DNA from: Terrisporobacter petrolearius
GTDB lineage: Bacteria; Bacillota; Clostridia; Peptostreptococcales; Peptostreptococcaceae
Length of the DNA: 64,000 nt
NCBI RefSeq assembly: GCF_020748185.1
Contig: NZ_JAHZMO010000008.1
Coordinates: 62,001-126,000, forward strand
Direction of reading: 5' to 3'
The position numbers and the translations under genes were made by a program. Below the pieces are notes generated by a model. That model searched no databases. It was not told the origin of the DNA and saw nothing but the letters and a program-made list of their open reading frames with translations. The stretch's first letter is position 1. Every line of letters starts with the position of its first letter. Shown piece after piece: positions 17,404 through 24,928 of this stretch.

Positions 17404-18819
17404 TTATACCATCATCATAGCAACACTTAATATTATTGCTGATGCCACAAAGATTGCTAATAATACTTTGCTAACAAATTTAACCCATGATGAATAATCA
17501 ACTTTTGCTATGGCTAGTGTTCCCATAATAACACCACTTGTTGGCGTAACTAAGTTTACAATACCACTACCAGCACTAAATATTGAGATTATTACTTCTG
17601 GTGGAAATCCTAAACTAACTGCCAAAGGCCCAAATATAGGCATTGATAAACCTGCAAGTCCAGATGTAGAAGGTATAAAAAATGACAATGCCATATAAAT
17701 TAAATATGCAACTATTGTAAATATAATTGGAGACATTCCAACTAATACAGAAGAAGCTTTTGATAAAACATAAGCATCTAATCCTGTAGAGCTCATTATA
17801 ACTGATATACCTTTTGAAACACCAATAACAAGTGCGACTCCAACCATTTCAGCGGCTCCGTCTAAAAATGAATTTACTATTTCCAATTCTGTCATTCTAT
17901 ATACTAAACCTATGATTATTGCCATAATTACAAACCACATGCCTAGTTCAGAGAACCACCAACTTCCAAGAGGAGCTCCAGTCAAAAATGCTGTATTTGC
18001 AAATATATTTACTCCAAATTCTTCCCAAGGTATAATCCCTGCTACCATTACTAAAAATGTGAAAGCAAATAATGCTAACACAACTTTTCTCTGTCCAGTA
18101 AACTCTATTACTTCTTCTTTGCCCTCTTCATTTCCTATAAAAGCTTCGTTTGCTTGTCTTATTTCCGAATCTGATAATAATGTTTTTGATTTATCAGCAT
18201 GAACTTTTTTAGCATAATTCATTACAAAGAATATAGATATAAGTAGTGATGATAACCATAATGCCACATTCGTACCAATTATTATAACTTGATTAGCTGC
18301 TATATTTACTCCTTTTAATGCCCCTATACTTACAGAAACTAAAAATGGATTTACTGTAGATCCTAAAACACCACTGCCTGCGCCTAAAATAATAGTTCCT
18401 ACAGATACTAAAGGATCAAACCCTGCTATTATCATAGTAGTTGTAACTAAAGCTGTAAAAGCTATAGTTTCTTCTGCCATACCAAAACTAGTTCCTCCAA
18501 GAGAAAATAAAAACATTAGAACAGGTATTAAGATTAATTCTTTTCCTTTTAATTTTGCAACTACATTTCCTATACCTGCATCTAAGGCACCTGTTTTTGT
18601 TGTTACTCCCAAAAAGCCTCCTATTAATAAAACAAATATAGCTATATCAATTGCCTCCTGTAATCCAGTTATTGGAGCCATAACAAAATCAGCCAAAGTT
18701 GCCTTCTTAACTCCTGGTATGAAATATGTTGCAATTGCTATAATTGCTGTTATGGCTAATAATACAGTATAAGCCGTTGGTAATTTAAATGATTTTTTCT
18801 TATTTTCATTTGTGCTCAT
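17404..18819 (-). CDS. YfcC-family carrier (DcuC/arginine-ornithine-type)
   Basis: The 471-residue membrane protein has about 11-12 helices. The N-terminal KLPTAYTVLLAITAIIAIAT and FIPGV match YfcC proteins. The conserved re-entrant-like segments GGTSFGMAEETIAF and LIYMALSFFIPSTSGLAGLS are also present, the second followed by VNLVTPTSGVIMGTLAIAKV. The family (PF03606) includes short-chain dicarboxylate, basic amino acid and peptide carriers, so the substrate is open. The ATG follows AAGGAGAA. It is the first gene of an operon with pepD, which makes amino acids or dipeptides a reasonable guess. Confidence 0.85.
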   Translation of the reverse strand: MSTNENKKKSFKLPTAYTVLLAITAIIAIATYFIPGVKKATLADFVMAPITGLQEAIDIAIFVLLIGGFLGVTTKTGALDAGIGNVVAKLKGKELILIPVLMFLFSLGGTSFGMAEETIAFTALVTTTMIIAGFDPLVSVGTIILGAGSGVLGSTVNPFLVSVSIGALKGVNIAANQVIIIGTNVALWLSSLLISIFFVMNYAKKVHADKSKTLLSDSEIRQANEAFIGNEEGKEEVIEFTGQRKVVLALFAFTFLVMVAGIIPWEEFGVNIFANTAFLTGAPLGSWWFSELGMWFVIMAIIIGLVYRMTELEIVNSFLDGAAEMVGVALVIGVSKGISVIMSSTGLDAYVLSKASSVLVGMSPIIFTIVAYLIYMALSFFIPSTSGLAGLSMPIFGPLAVSLGFPPEVIISIFSAGSGIVNLVTPTSGVIMGTLAIAKVDYSSWVKFVSKVLLAIFVASAIILSVAMMMV

Positions 18820-18904
18820 TTTACATTTCTCCTTTAATGACTTTTGCTATTTATATTAAATTTGCCATTAAAATATATTTTATGTAATTGTGAAAAGATT
18901 TAAA

Positions 18905-18945
18905 TTAAATAAAGCCACTAATTATTACATTAATGGCTTTGTTTA
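18905..18945 (-). terminator. terminator of the MarR-MATE operon
   Basis: AAAGCCATTAA and TTAGTGGCTTT form a stem followed by ATTTA on the minus strand. Confidence 0.6.
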
Positions 18946-18968
18946 AATAAAAGTTTTTTTCTTAAAAT

Positions 18969-20345
18969 TTATGCTTTTTTTGTCAAATTGTTATTTGAAG
19001 ATAAATCTTCTTTAATTAATTTTTTTGATAAAATTACAAAGTAAATCACACATAATATTATTTGTATAATTGTAGACATTGGTGTGGCAAGACCAACTTT
19101 AAATAGGGATACTGGCTCTATTTTACTCATAAGATACGAAACAGGTATTCTTACACAAAAAGCACCTACGATTCCTTGTATCATTACAAAAGTTGTTTTT
19201 CCACATCCATTAAAGTAACCTACCATAGAAAACATTATTGCAGTTAAAAGGCAGTCTATTCCATAAGCTTTCATATATTCCCAGGCTGCCATAACTACAG
19301 GCCTGTCTTTTGAGAACATTCCTGCTAGTAAATTTCCATGGAAGAATGTAATATAAAACATTACAACACCACAACATAGAGATGATAATATTGCATATAG
19401 AAGAACTTTTTTAGCTCTTTCATATTTTTTAGCTCCATAATTTTGTGCAACAAAAGCAGATACCGCTTGTGAGAATGAGGATGGTATAAGCATTATAAAT
19501 CCAACAAGTTTTTCTGCAACACCAATTCCAGCTGATGGAATTACTCCCATAGTATTACCTATAATCATAATAACCAGAAAAGATAAATGCACAAGTCCAT
19601 CTTGTAGAGCTATTGGAGCACCATATTTAATTATTCTTGATGTTAAGTTTTTATGGAATTTTATACTTTCTTTTGAAAACTCAAAAGGCAATCCACGCCT
19701 TTTAATAATTATTAAAGATAAAATAACACTTATACCTTGAGCCATAATAGTGGCAATAGCTGCCCCTGTTGCTGCCATTTTAAATAATCCAACAAAAATC
19801 AAATCTCCAATAATATTTGCGACACATGCAATTGCAACTGTTATAAGCGGAGTTTTTGAGTCCCCTAGACCTCTAAAAACACCTCCTATAATATTATAGG
19901 CAACTATAAAAACTGCACCTGCTGCACAAATTCTTATGTAAGATACAGTTCCACTAAAAGCCTCTTTTGGTGCATGCATAAAAGAAGATATGGGCGAAGC
20001 AAAACTTACAACTAAAAGTGTAATAATAATAGCCATAACTGCAAATATACATATCCCACTTCCCACAACATCTCCAGCTTCTTTTGATTTCCCTTCTCCT
20101 AATTTTTGACCTATTAATATAGTAAGACCCATAGTTAATCCTGTAATTATTACTGTTATAGTCATCATTACTTGACTACCTGTAGAAACAGCCGACACAT
20201 CTGCCGCGTGACCAAACCTACCAACTATAAGTAAGTCAACTGCGCCATACATTGTTTGTAAAAATAGTGCAAGTAAAATGGGTATGGCAAATTTTAATAA
20301 GGGCGAGAATATTTTACCCTCTGTAAAATTAGACACTTTTGACAT
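18969..20345 (-). CDS. MATE-family multidrug efflux transporter
   Basis: The ATG at 20345 lies six bases after AAGGAGAA; a TTG at 20351 abuts that site, so it is not preferred. The 458-residue, 12-helix protein has the two-lobe MATE plan. The N-lobe holds PILLALFLQTMYGAVDLLIV, GRFG and a STGSQVMMTITVI segment. The C-lobe repeats the pattern with YGAPIALQDGLVHLSFLVIM and FVAQNYGAKKYERA. MATE proteins export cationic drugs with Na+ or H+ antiport. It is the second gene of an operon with a MarR regulator, with a matching operator in the gap, so it is probably drug-inducible. Confidence 0.9.
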   Translation of the reverse strand: MSKVSNFTEGKIFSPLLKFAIPILLALFLQTMYGAVDLLIVGRFGHAADVSAVSTGSQVMMTITVIITGLTMGLTILIGQKLGEGKSKEAGDVVGSGICIFAVMAIIITLLVVSFASPISSFMHAPKEAFSGTVSYIRICAAGAVFIVAYNIIGGVFRGLGDSKTPLITVAIACVANIIGDLIFVGLFKMAATGAAIATIMAQGISVILSLIIIKRRGLPFEFSKESIKFHKNLTSRIIKYGAPIALQDGLVHLSFLVIMIIGNTMGVIPSAGIGVAEKLVGFIMLIPSSFSQAVSAFVAQNYGAKKYERAKKVLLYAILSSLCCGVVMFYITFFHGNLLAGMFSKDRPVVMAAWEYMKAYGIDCLLTAIMFSMVGYFNGCGKTTFVMIQGIVGAFCVRIPVSYLMSKIEPVSLFKVGLATPMSTIIQIILCVIYFVILSKKLIKEDLSSNNNLTKKA

Positions 20346-20366
20346 ATTCAATTCTCCTTTATTTAT

Positions 20367-20380
20367 GTTTTATACAAAAC
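20367..20380. promoter_or_regulatory. MarR-type operator upstream of the MATE gene
   Basis: GTTTTATACAAAAC is a 14-bp palindrome with one mismatch. It differs in few positions from GTTTTGTACTAAAC at the marR promoter, so it is probably bound by the same regulator. Confidence 0.6.
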
Positions 20381-20399
20381 AATATCCTTATAAAATTTC

Positions 20400-20434
20400 A
20401 CTTGGCTTAAGGGATTAATAACCTTAGTCCAAGT
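20400..20434 (-). terminator. hairpin between marR and the MATE gene
   Basis: ACTTGGACTAAGG pairs with CCTTAAGCCAAGT (one mismatch, one wobble) around nine bases, followed by GAAATTTTAT. It may partly terminate after marR or protect the mRNA. The U-tract is poor. Confidence 0.5.
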
Positions 20435-20459
20435 GCTATATTATATAGTTACTAAGAAT

Positions 20460-20897
20460 TTATTCTAAATTATTTCTTATTTTATCAAGTACTGTTTTAA
20501 ATACTTTTATTTCTTGTGATGTTATACTTTCACACAGCTTATTTTCTATTGAGTCAATAGCCATAGAAATTTCTTTATAAAGCTTTTTAGATTTGTTTGT
20601 TAAAATTATTTTTTTTAAACGTGCATCCTTTGCTACAGGAACTCTTTTTATTAAACCACTCTTTTCCATGTTATTTAACATTAAACTGATAGATGAACGC
20701 TTCAGATCAAACTCTTTTTCCAAATCCTTTTGAAATATTTCTTGGTTTTCACCTTTCATAGAAATAAAATCTATTACATAAGCTTGAGATACAGTTAAGT
20801 TATCATCAATAGCATTAATTACAGCACTATCCATTTTTCTTGAAATTATGTGATTTATTTTACTAATATGAAGACCTAGTTTATTTTTATTAGTCAA
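20460..20897 (-). CDS. MarR-family transcriptional regulator
   Basis: The 145-residue winged-helix regulator starts at TTG (20897), five bases after GGAGGTG. The recognition helix region reads FQKDLEKEFDLKRSSISLML followed by NNMEKSGLIKRVP. The wing AKDARLKKIILTNKSK matches the MarR DxRxxxxxLT pattern. Flanking helices form the dimer domain. MarR proteins usually repress their own operon until a drug or phenolic ligand binds. Its promoter carries a 14-bp palindrome right after the -10, and a similar site precedes the downstream MATE exporter, which supports autoregulation and control of efflux. Confidence 0.9.
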   Translation of the reverse strand: MTNKNKLGLHISKINHIISRKMDSAVINAIDDNLTVSQAYVIDFISMKGENQEIFQKDLEKEFDLKRSSISLMLNNMEKSGLIKRVPVAKDARLKKIILTNKSKKLYKEISMAIDSIENKLCESITSQEIKVFKTVLDKIRNNLE

Positions 20898-20917
20898 TGA
20901 AACACCTCCATAAATTT

Positions 20918-20931
20918 GTTTTGTACTAAAC
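20918..20931. promoter_or_regulatory. MarR-type operator at the marR promoter
   Basis: GTTTTGTACTAAAC is a one-mismatch palindrome lying just downstream of the -10 element at 20933-20938, where bound repressor would block RNA polymerase. Confidence 0.65.
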
Positions 20932-20932
20932 T

Positions 20933-20961
20933 ATAATAACTACTATTTATACTTATGTCAA
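20933..20961 (-). promoter_or_regulatory. marR promoter
   Basis: On the minus strand a perfect -35 TTGACA (20961-20956), 17 bases, then -10 TATTAT (20938-20933). Confidence 0.75.
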
Positions 20962-20962
20962 C

Positions 20963-20999
20963 AAAAAAAGATATGCTACTTTGAGCATATCTTTTTTTA
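20963..20999 (-). terminator. terminator of the 21011 lipoprotein gene
   Basis: AAAAAAAGATATGCT, six bases, AGCATATCTTTTTTT. It ends two bases from the marR -35 box. Confidence 0.92.
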
Positions 21000-21010
21000 A
21001 GTATAACAAT

Positions 21011-21583
21011 TTATTTATTTGTTGAATCAGTTTCTAACTCAGCTTTTCCAAGCATTAAAGCAACTATATCATCGTCAGATTTTATTGTCCATGCTTTATC
21101 TTTTTTTGTTAAATTTACTTTTCCAGTTCTTGTCTCTACCTTACCTGACTTAACTTTTTCTAGTAGATTCTTACTCATATAATCATCATCTACTTTTTTT
21201 CCACTAAAAGCATCAGTAAGTCCTTCTTGCATTACTTCTATTAACATATTCCCGAAATTAAGACTACTAAGTTCTACTTCAACAGTTGCATTATCTCCAT
21301 CTACTTTTTCAGATAATACTTTAGCATCCATTTTTGAAAGATATATTTTTAATGCTTCGTCCATAACTTCGTCTTTTTCTTCCTTTGCAGCTTTACCTCC
21401 AGTTTCATCTTCAGTTTCGGAAATAGCGTCTTCAATAAACTTACTAGCTTCTTCACTATCTCCCTTTTTAAGTTGTGTAAAATATGTATTCACTACATCT
21501 GTTGGACTTTCACTTTTACACCCTACTAACATCATACTTAGTGATAATATTGCTGCCATTAATACTGATAATTTTTTACTCAT
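21011..21583 (-). CDS. lipoprotein with DUF4878/NTF2-like domain
   Basis: The 190-residue protein has a standard lipoprotein signal (MSKKLSVLMAAILSLSMMLV, lipobox LVGC, Cys22), so it is anchored outside the membrane. The mature protein begins SPTDVVNTYFTQLKKGDSEE, the usual opening of DUF4878/DUF5105 NTF2-like lipoproteins. A strand-rich end reads TGKVNLTKKDKAWTIKSDDD. The middle is Lys/Glu-rich. Such domains are thought to bind ligands or envelope partners, with no enzyme activity established. It is a single gene with its own terminator. Confidence 0.8.
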   Translation of the reverse strand: MSKKLSVLMAAILSLSMMLVGCKSESPTDVVNTYFTQLKKGDSEEASKFIEDAISETEDETGGKAAKEEKDEVMDEALKIYLSKMDAKVLSEKVDGDNATVEVELSSLNFGNMLIEVMQEGLTDAFSGKKVDDDYMSKNLLEKVKSGKVETRTGKVNLTKKDKAWTIKSDDDIVALMLGKAELETDSTNK

Positions 21584-21850
21584 TTTTATTCCCCCACAAT
21601 CTAATTATTATATTTTAACTTACTCTCTTTGTATTATAAACTATAACTCTTGTCGAAATTAGCACTTTGTTGTCATAAGGAAAATTTTTATGTAATTTAA
21701 TATCATATATTTTATATAAAATATATAATTCTTTTTATTTATACCAACTAGTGTTTTGTTTTATTGGTTGTAAGTATTTTCAAAATTATTATTGACTAAT
21801 GTTCTATGTTTTTTATTATAGATATATAAAAGTATTGTTATATTAAATTT

Positions 21851-23449
21851 TTAGTGATTATGCAAAATCAGTGATACTACTAAAATTACACCTGCTATGC
21901 CAAGACATATTAAACTATAAGACATTAAGTTAGTTTTAAAATATACAAATGGATTTAGTGCATATATTGATTCTGGATTTATAATTTTACTATATATATC
22001 ATCTTCATCTTCTAATATAAGTAGTCTTACTTTCACTTCCAATTCAGACAATAAGCCCTTACTTCCATTTTCTTTTGTATCTTCTATTAATTTTAACATT
22101 ACTGCTTTCTTATCTAGTTTAAGATTATTATTTTCTTTTTTTAAGCTTGAGTCTATAACTTCTTTTACTGTTTCTTCTATAATTTGTTTTATTTGTGGAT
22201 TTTTTGACTGTATAAATTTAAGTTCTTTTAAAGTTATTTTTTCTCCTTTTAATATGTTCTCTTTTATATATTCAAATTTTTTCAACTCTACTTCTTCATT
22301 TTTAATTGTTTGTTTAGAAGATTTTATAACTTCATTTATTATATCTTTTTTTAACTTTATTACTATTGTTTTTAGTGTATTTTCTTTATTACCTTGTTCT
22401 ATGTTTTCACCTTTTTTTAATTTACTTATTTCTTTTGAAATTATTTCATCTAGTTCTTTACCTGATTTGCATTCTTTTATAATATTTTTCAACGATTCAT
22501 ATTCTCTTTTTATATCATTAGCCACATCTTTTGACTCTGGATATTTTTTATCTATAAATTCATTTTCTTCAGATGTTAAATTCTTACCTTTTATAAATTT
22601 CAATAAAATATTTTCTAGTTTTGATAAATCTTTTTTTATTTGTACTAAATACTTTTCAACCTGATTTATTGACTCTTCTTTTATTTTCCATTCGCTTTTT
22701 GTTATTTTGCAATCTTTAAATAATGTATGGTTTTTTACCTTTTCATTATTTATTAAATCATTAATATCTTTTTCTGTGTTTTGTATTTCACCTAATTTGC
22801 TCATCTTTATAAACATTTTTAGTTCATTTGATTCTTTATATGTTTTAGTAGCAAATTCCTTTAGTTGTGGATATTTCTTATTAATAAATTCCTTTTCTTT
22901 GGAAGTTAAAGACTCTCCTTTAACTATTTTTATAGCTATATTTTCAGCTTTAGCTATCATTTCTTTTATTTTAATTACCATTTCTTTATTAAGATTTTCT
23001 TGAACATCCTTTAAAGTATTGCTTCTTTCACCTTTTAATTCACCTGTATTTGCATTATTTAATTCTTTATTTTTGTATATATTATTTAACTCTAAATCAT
23101 TATTACTTAAATTCAAATTATTTAATTTATTAATCATATGTAACTCCAAATTATTAACATCCGTATTTTGTATTTCATCTAATTTATTCACCTCTATAAA
23201 AACCCTTAATGCATTGGATTCTTTATGTGTTTTAGTAGCAAATTCTTTTAGCTGTGGATAGTTCTTATTTATAAACTCTTTTTCTTCGGAAGTTAAAGAC
23301 TCTCCTTTAACTATTTTTATTGCTAGATTTTCATTTTTTGCTATCAATTCTTCTATTTTAATTACCATTTCTTTATTAAAATTTTCTTGAACATCTTTTA
23401 AAGGATTAATTAATTCGCCTGTATTGGTATTATTTAATTTATTAATCAT
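21851..23449 (-). CDS. internally repeated coiled-coil protein with C-terminal membrane anchor
   Basis: The start is taken at the ATG at 23449, six bases after TGGAG. An in-frame ATG at 23461 lacks a ribosome site. The product is 532 residues, Lys/Glu/Asn/Ile-rich, with no signal peptide. It ends in one hydrophobic helix, SLICLGIAGVILVVSLILHN, so it is probably tail-anchored with the bulk cytosolic. A ~65-residue unit containing KGESLTSEEKEFINKNYPQL recurs: copies 1 and 2 are nearly identical, a third reads KGKNLTSEENEFIDKKYPES and a fourth KGEKITLKELKFIQSKNPQI. Copy 2 begins with its own ribosome site and ATG (23137). No family is recognised. Phrases such as VIKIKEMIAK suggest coiled coil. 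Confidence 0.7.
   Translation of the reverse strand: MINKLNNTNTGELINPLKDVQENFNKEMVIKIEELIAKNENLAIKIVKGESLTSEEKEFINKNYPQLKEFATKTHKESNALRVFIEVNKLDEIQNTDVNNLELHMINKLNNLNLSNNDLELNNIYKNKELNNANTGELKGERSNTLKDVQENLNKEMVIKIKEMIAKAENIAIKIVKGESLTSKEKEFINKKYPQLKEFATKTYKESNELKMFIKMSKLGEIQNTEKDINDLINNEKVKNHTLFKDCKITKSEWKIKEESINQVEKYLVQIKKDLSKLENILLKFIKGKNLTSEENEFIDKKYPESKDVANDIKREYESLKNIIKECKSGKELDEIISKEISKLKKGENIEQGNKENTLKTIVIKLKKDIINEVIKSSKQTIKNEEVELKKFEYIKENILKGEKITLKELKFIQSKNPQIKQIIEETVKEVIDSSLKKENNNLKLDKKAVMLKLIEDTKENGSKGLLSELEVKVRLLILEDEDDIYSKIINPESIYALNPFVYFKTNLMSYSLICLGIAGVILVVSLILHNH
22790..23449 (-). repeat. two tandem gene-internal duplications including ribosome site and ATG
   Basis: The segment beginning TGGAGTTACATATGATTAAT at the start of the gene recurs as TTGGAGTTACATATGATTAA, giving the in-frame internal ATG at 23137-23135. 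Both copies then run through LKDVQEN..., KGESLTS..., FINK..YPQLKEFATKT. The copies differ at scattered positions and by an Asn-rich linker before the second LKDVQEN. Confidence 0.75.
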
Positions 23450-23706
23450 ATGTAACTCCATTTAATTTTTCATATTAATATACAGTCTTTATGTTTATTT
23501 ATATTTTATATACGGATAAATTTTATTTTTCTAAAATTTAAAATTAATATATGTTTTATGTAATTGAATTGTACAATTAATTAATTTAAGTATGTGCTGT
23601 TAATGGATACATTTATCTGGGTATTTATTATTACAAATAGATAAAAATATAATAAATAATCTTAGTTTAAATTTTTATCATACTTATTTAAAGGAGAATA
23701 TAAATA

Positions 23707-24003
23707 ATGAAATATTTTATTGTAGAAGGTAATTTAAAAATTTCTGATCCAATAGATGATACTATAATGAAAGAACACATGGATTATTCAGGAAAAGCTA
23801 TGAAGGAAGGTTCAATATTAATGACAGGACTTAAAAAAGATATGAGCGGTGTTATATTTATAATGAAGGCAGAAACTCCTGATAAAGTAGAGGAGTATTT
23901 ATCTAATGAACCTTTAAAAATTCATGACATTCAAGAGTATAAGGTTACAGAATTCTCTCCTCACTACTTTAATGAATCACCTACAGAATGGTTTAGAATA
24001 TAA
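23707..24003 (+). CDS. YciI-like protein
   Basis: The 98-residue cytosolic protein has the YCII/DGPF-type alpha-beta fold pattern: MKYFIVEGNLKI, then MKEHMDYSGKAMKEGSILMT (the conserved R/H-x-x-H and L-x-x-G region), then VIFIMKAETPDKVEEYLSNE and EYKVTEFSPHYF. Family members are ferredoxin-like dimers, some with weak hydrolase or dehalogenase activity; most have no known role. The ATG follows AAAGGAGAA. The gene stands alone between a terminator and the repeat-protein promoter region. Confidence 0.75.
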   Translation: MKYFIVEGNLKISDPIDDTIMKEHMDYSGKAMKEGSILMTGLKKDMSGVIFIMKAETPDKVEEYLSNEPLKIHDIQEYKVTEFSPHYFNESPTEWFRI

Positions 24004-24006
24004 AAA

Positions 24007-24036
24007 TGCTGGGATGAATTCTTTTCATCCCAGCAT
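24007..24036 (+). terminator. hairpin after the YciI-like gene
   Basis: GCTGGGATGAA, three to five bases, TTCATCCCAGC. The following T tract is weak. Confidence 0.65.
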
Positions 24037-24165
24037 AAATCAAATTTTAAAAACTTCATACAACTTAAGTTCAATCTTTATCTAAATATTCATTTCTAGT
24101 ATTATACTTCTTATTTACATTTTTTTATAAGTTTAACAAATTATATGTGGATTTTTAGTGATAAA

Positions 24166-24753
24166 TTATAGTTTACAACTGTGTAAAACACCTTCTACTA
24201 AATTATATGTTAAGTTAGCAATCTCCTGAGAAGATTCTACACATCCACCCTTCATCCATGATTTTAATATACCAATATATCCACTTTTAACAAAGGAATA
24301 TACATAAGCAGGATGGTCCATTTTACCATCAAAATCTTGTCTAAGTTGATCCTTAATATGATCTTCAACTAGTTCCTCCAGTTTAAATAAGAAACTTATA
24401 TCCCCATTTTGACTAAAAATGCATTGGCAAAAATCAACACTTTCATTTATCACATCACACATATCTTCAATAAATTCATGAGCTTCTTTGTAAAGATCAT
24501 GAGTCTTATGATCCTTAATAATGTGTAATTCTAAGATACGCATGAATTCATTATAAAGCTCCCTTTCTAACTTTTCCAACATATCTGGTATATCACAGTA
24601 ATAATTATAAAAAGTTGATCTGTTTAAGTCTGCAGCCAAAACCAATTCTTTTACTGTTATGTTATTTATTGGCTTTTCTTTCATTAAATTTATTAAACTC
24701 TGCTTTAATGATTCCTTTGACTTTCTAATTCTGCGGTCATTTTTTATATTCAT
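24166..24753 (-). CDS. TetR/AcrR-family transcriptional regulator
   Basis: The ATG at 24753 follows AAAGGAG; the frame continues upstream without a ribosome site. The product is 195 residues. The N-terminal HTH reads SLINLMKEKPINNITVKELV then AADLNRSTFYNYYCD, diagnostic for TetR. A C-terminal ligand domain of the TetR_C_33/DhaS-like type follows, with SFVKSGYIGILKSWMKGG. It is divergent from a YhgE/Pip gene with palindromes at both promoters, so it probably represses itself and that gene. The ligand is unknown. Confidence 0.88.
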   Translation of the reverse strand: MNIKNDRRIRKSKESLKQSLINLMKEKPINNITVKELVLAADLNRSTFYNYYCDIPDMLEKLERELYNEFMRILELHIIKDHKTHDLYKEAHEFIEDMCDVINESVDFCQCIFSQNGDISFLFKLEELVEDHIKDQLRQDFDGKMDHPAYVYSFVKSGYIGILKSWMKGGCVESSQEIANLTYNLVEGVLHSCKL

Positions 24754-24774
24754 AAATTTACTCCTTTCTTTAAA

Positions 24775-24807
24775 ATAAACAACATTTTTTCGAAAAATGT
24801 CGTTTAT
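24775..24807. promoter_or_regulatory. TetR operator 1 (long palindrome)
   Basis: AAACAACATTTT, TTCG and AAAATGTCGTTT form a 29-33 bp near-perfect inverted repeat centred on TTTCGAAA, just upstream of the tetR ribosome site. It contains the same half-site, AAACAACA, as operator 2. Confidence 0.65.
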
Positions 24808-24832
24808 CATACATTTTTATAATTTTTAATGA

Positions 24833-24861
24833 TTGAATATTATTCCTTATAAAATTATAAT
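24833..24861 (+). promoter_or_regulatory. promoter of the YhgE/Pip gene
   Basis: -35 TTGAAT (24833-24838), 17 bases, -10 TATAAT (24856-24861). Operator 2 begins 15 bases after the -10. Confidence 0.75.
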
Positions 24862-24876
24862 TCATATTATAGCAAA

Positions 24877-24895
24877 AAACAACACCATGTTGTTT
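24877..24895. promoter_or_regulatory. TetR operator 2
   Basis: AAACAACA-CCA-TGTTGTTT is a perfect 19-bp inverted repeat positioned at about +9 of the YhgE/Pip transcript, a standard blocking position. Confidence 0.7.
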
Positions 24896-24928
24896 AATAA
24901 AAACTTAATATTGAGAAGGGTGATATAT

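Noticed and set aside
22254-23261. Three Phe/Ser-rich frames opposite the repeat protein
   Set aside because: They are the antisense reading of Lys/Glu-rich repeats and have no ribosome sites.
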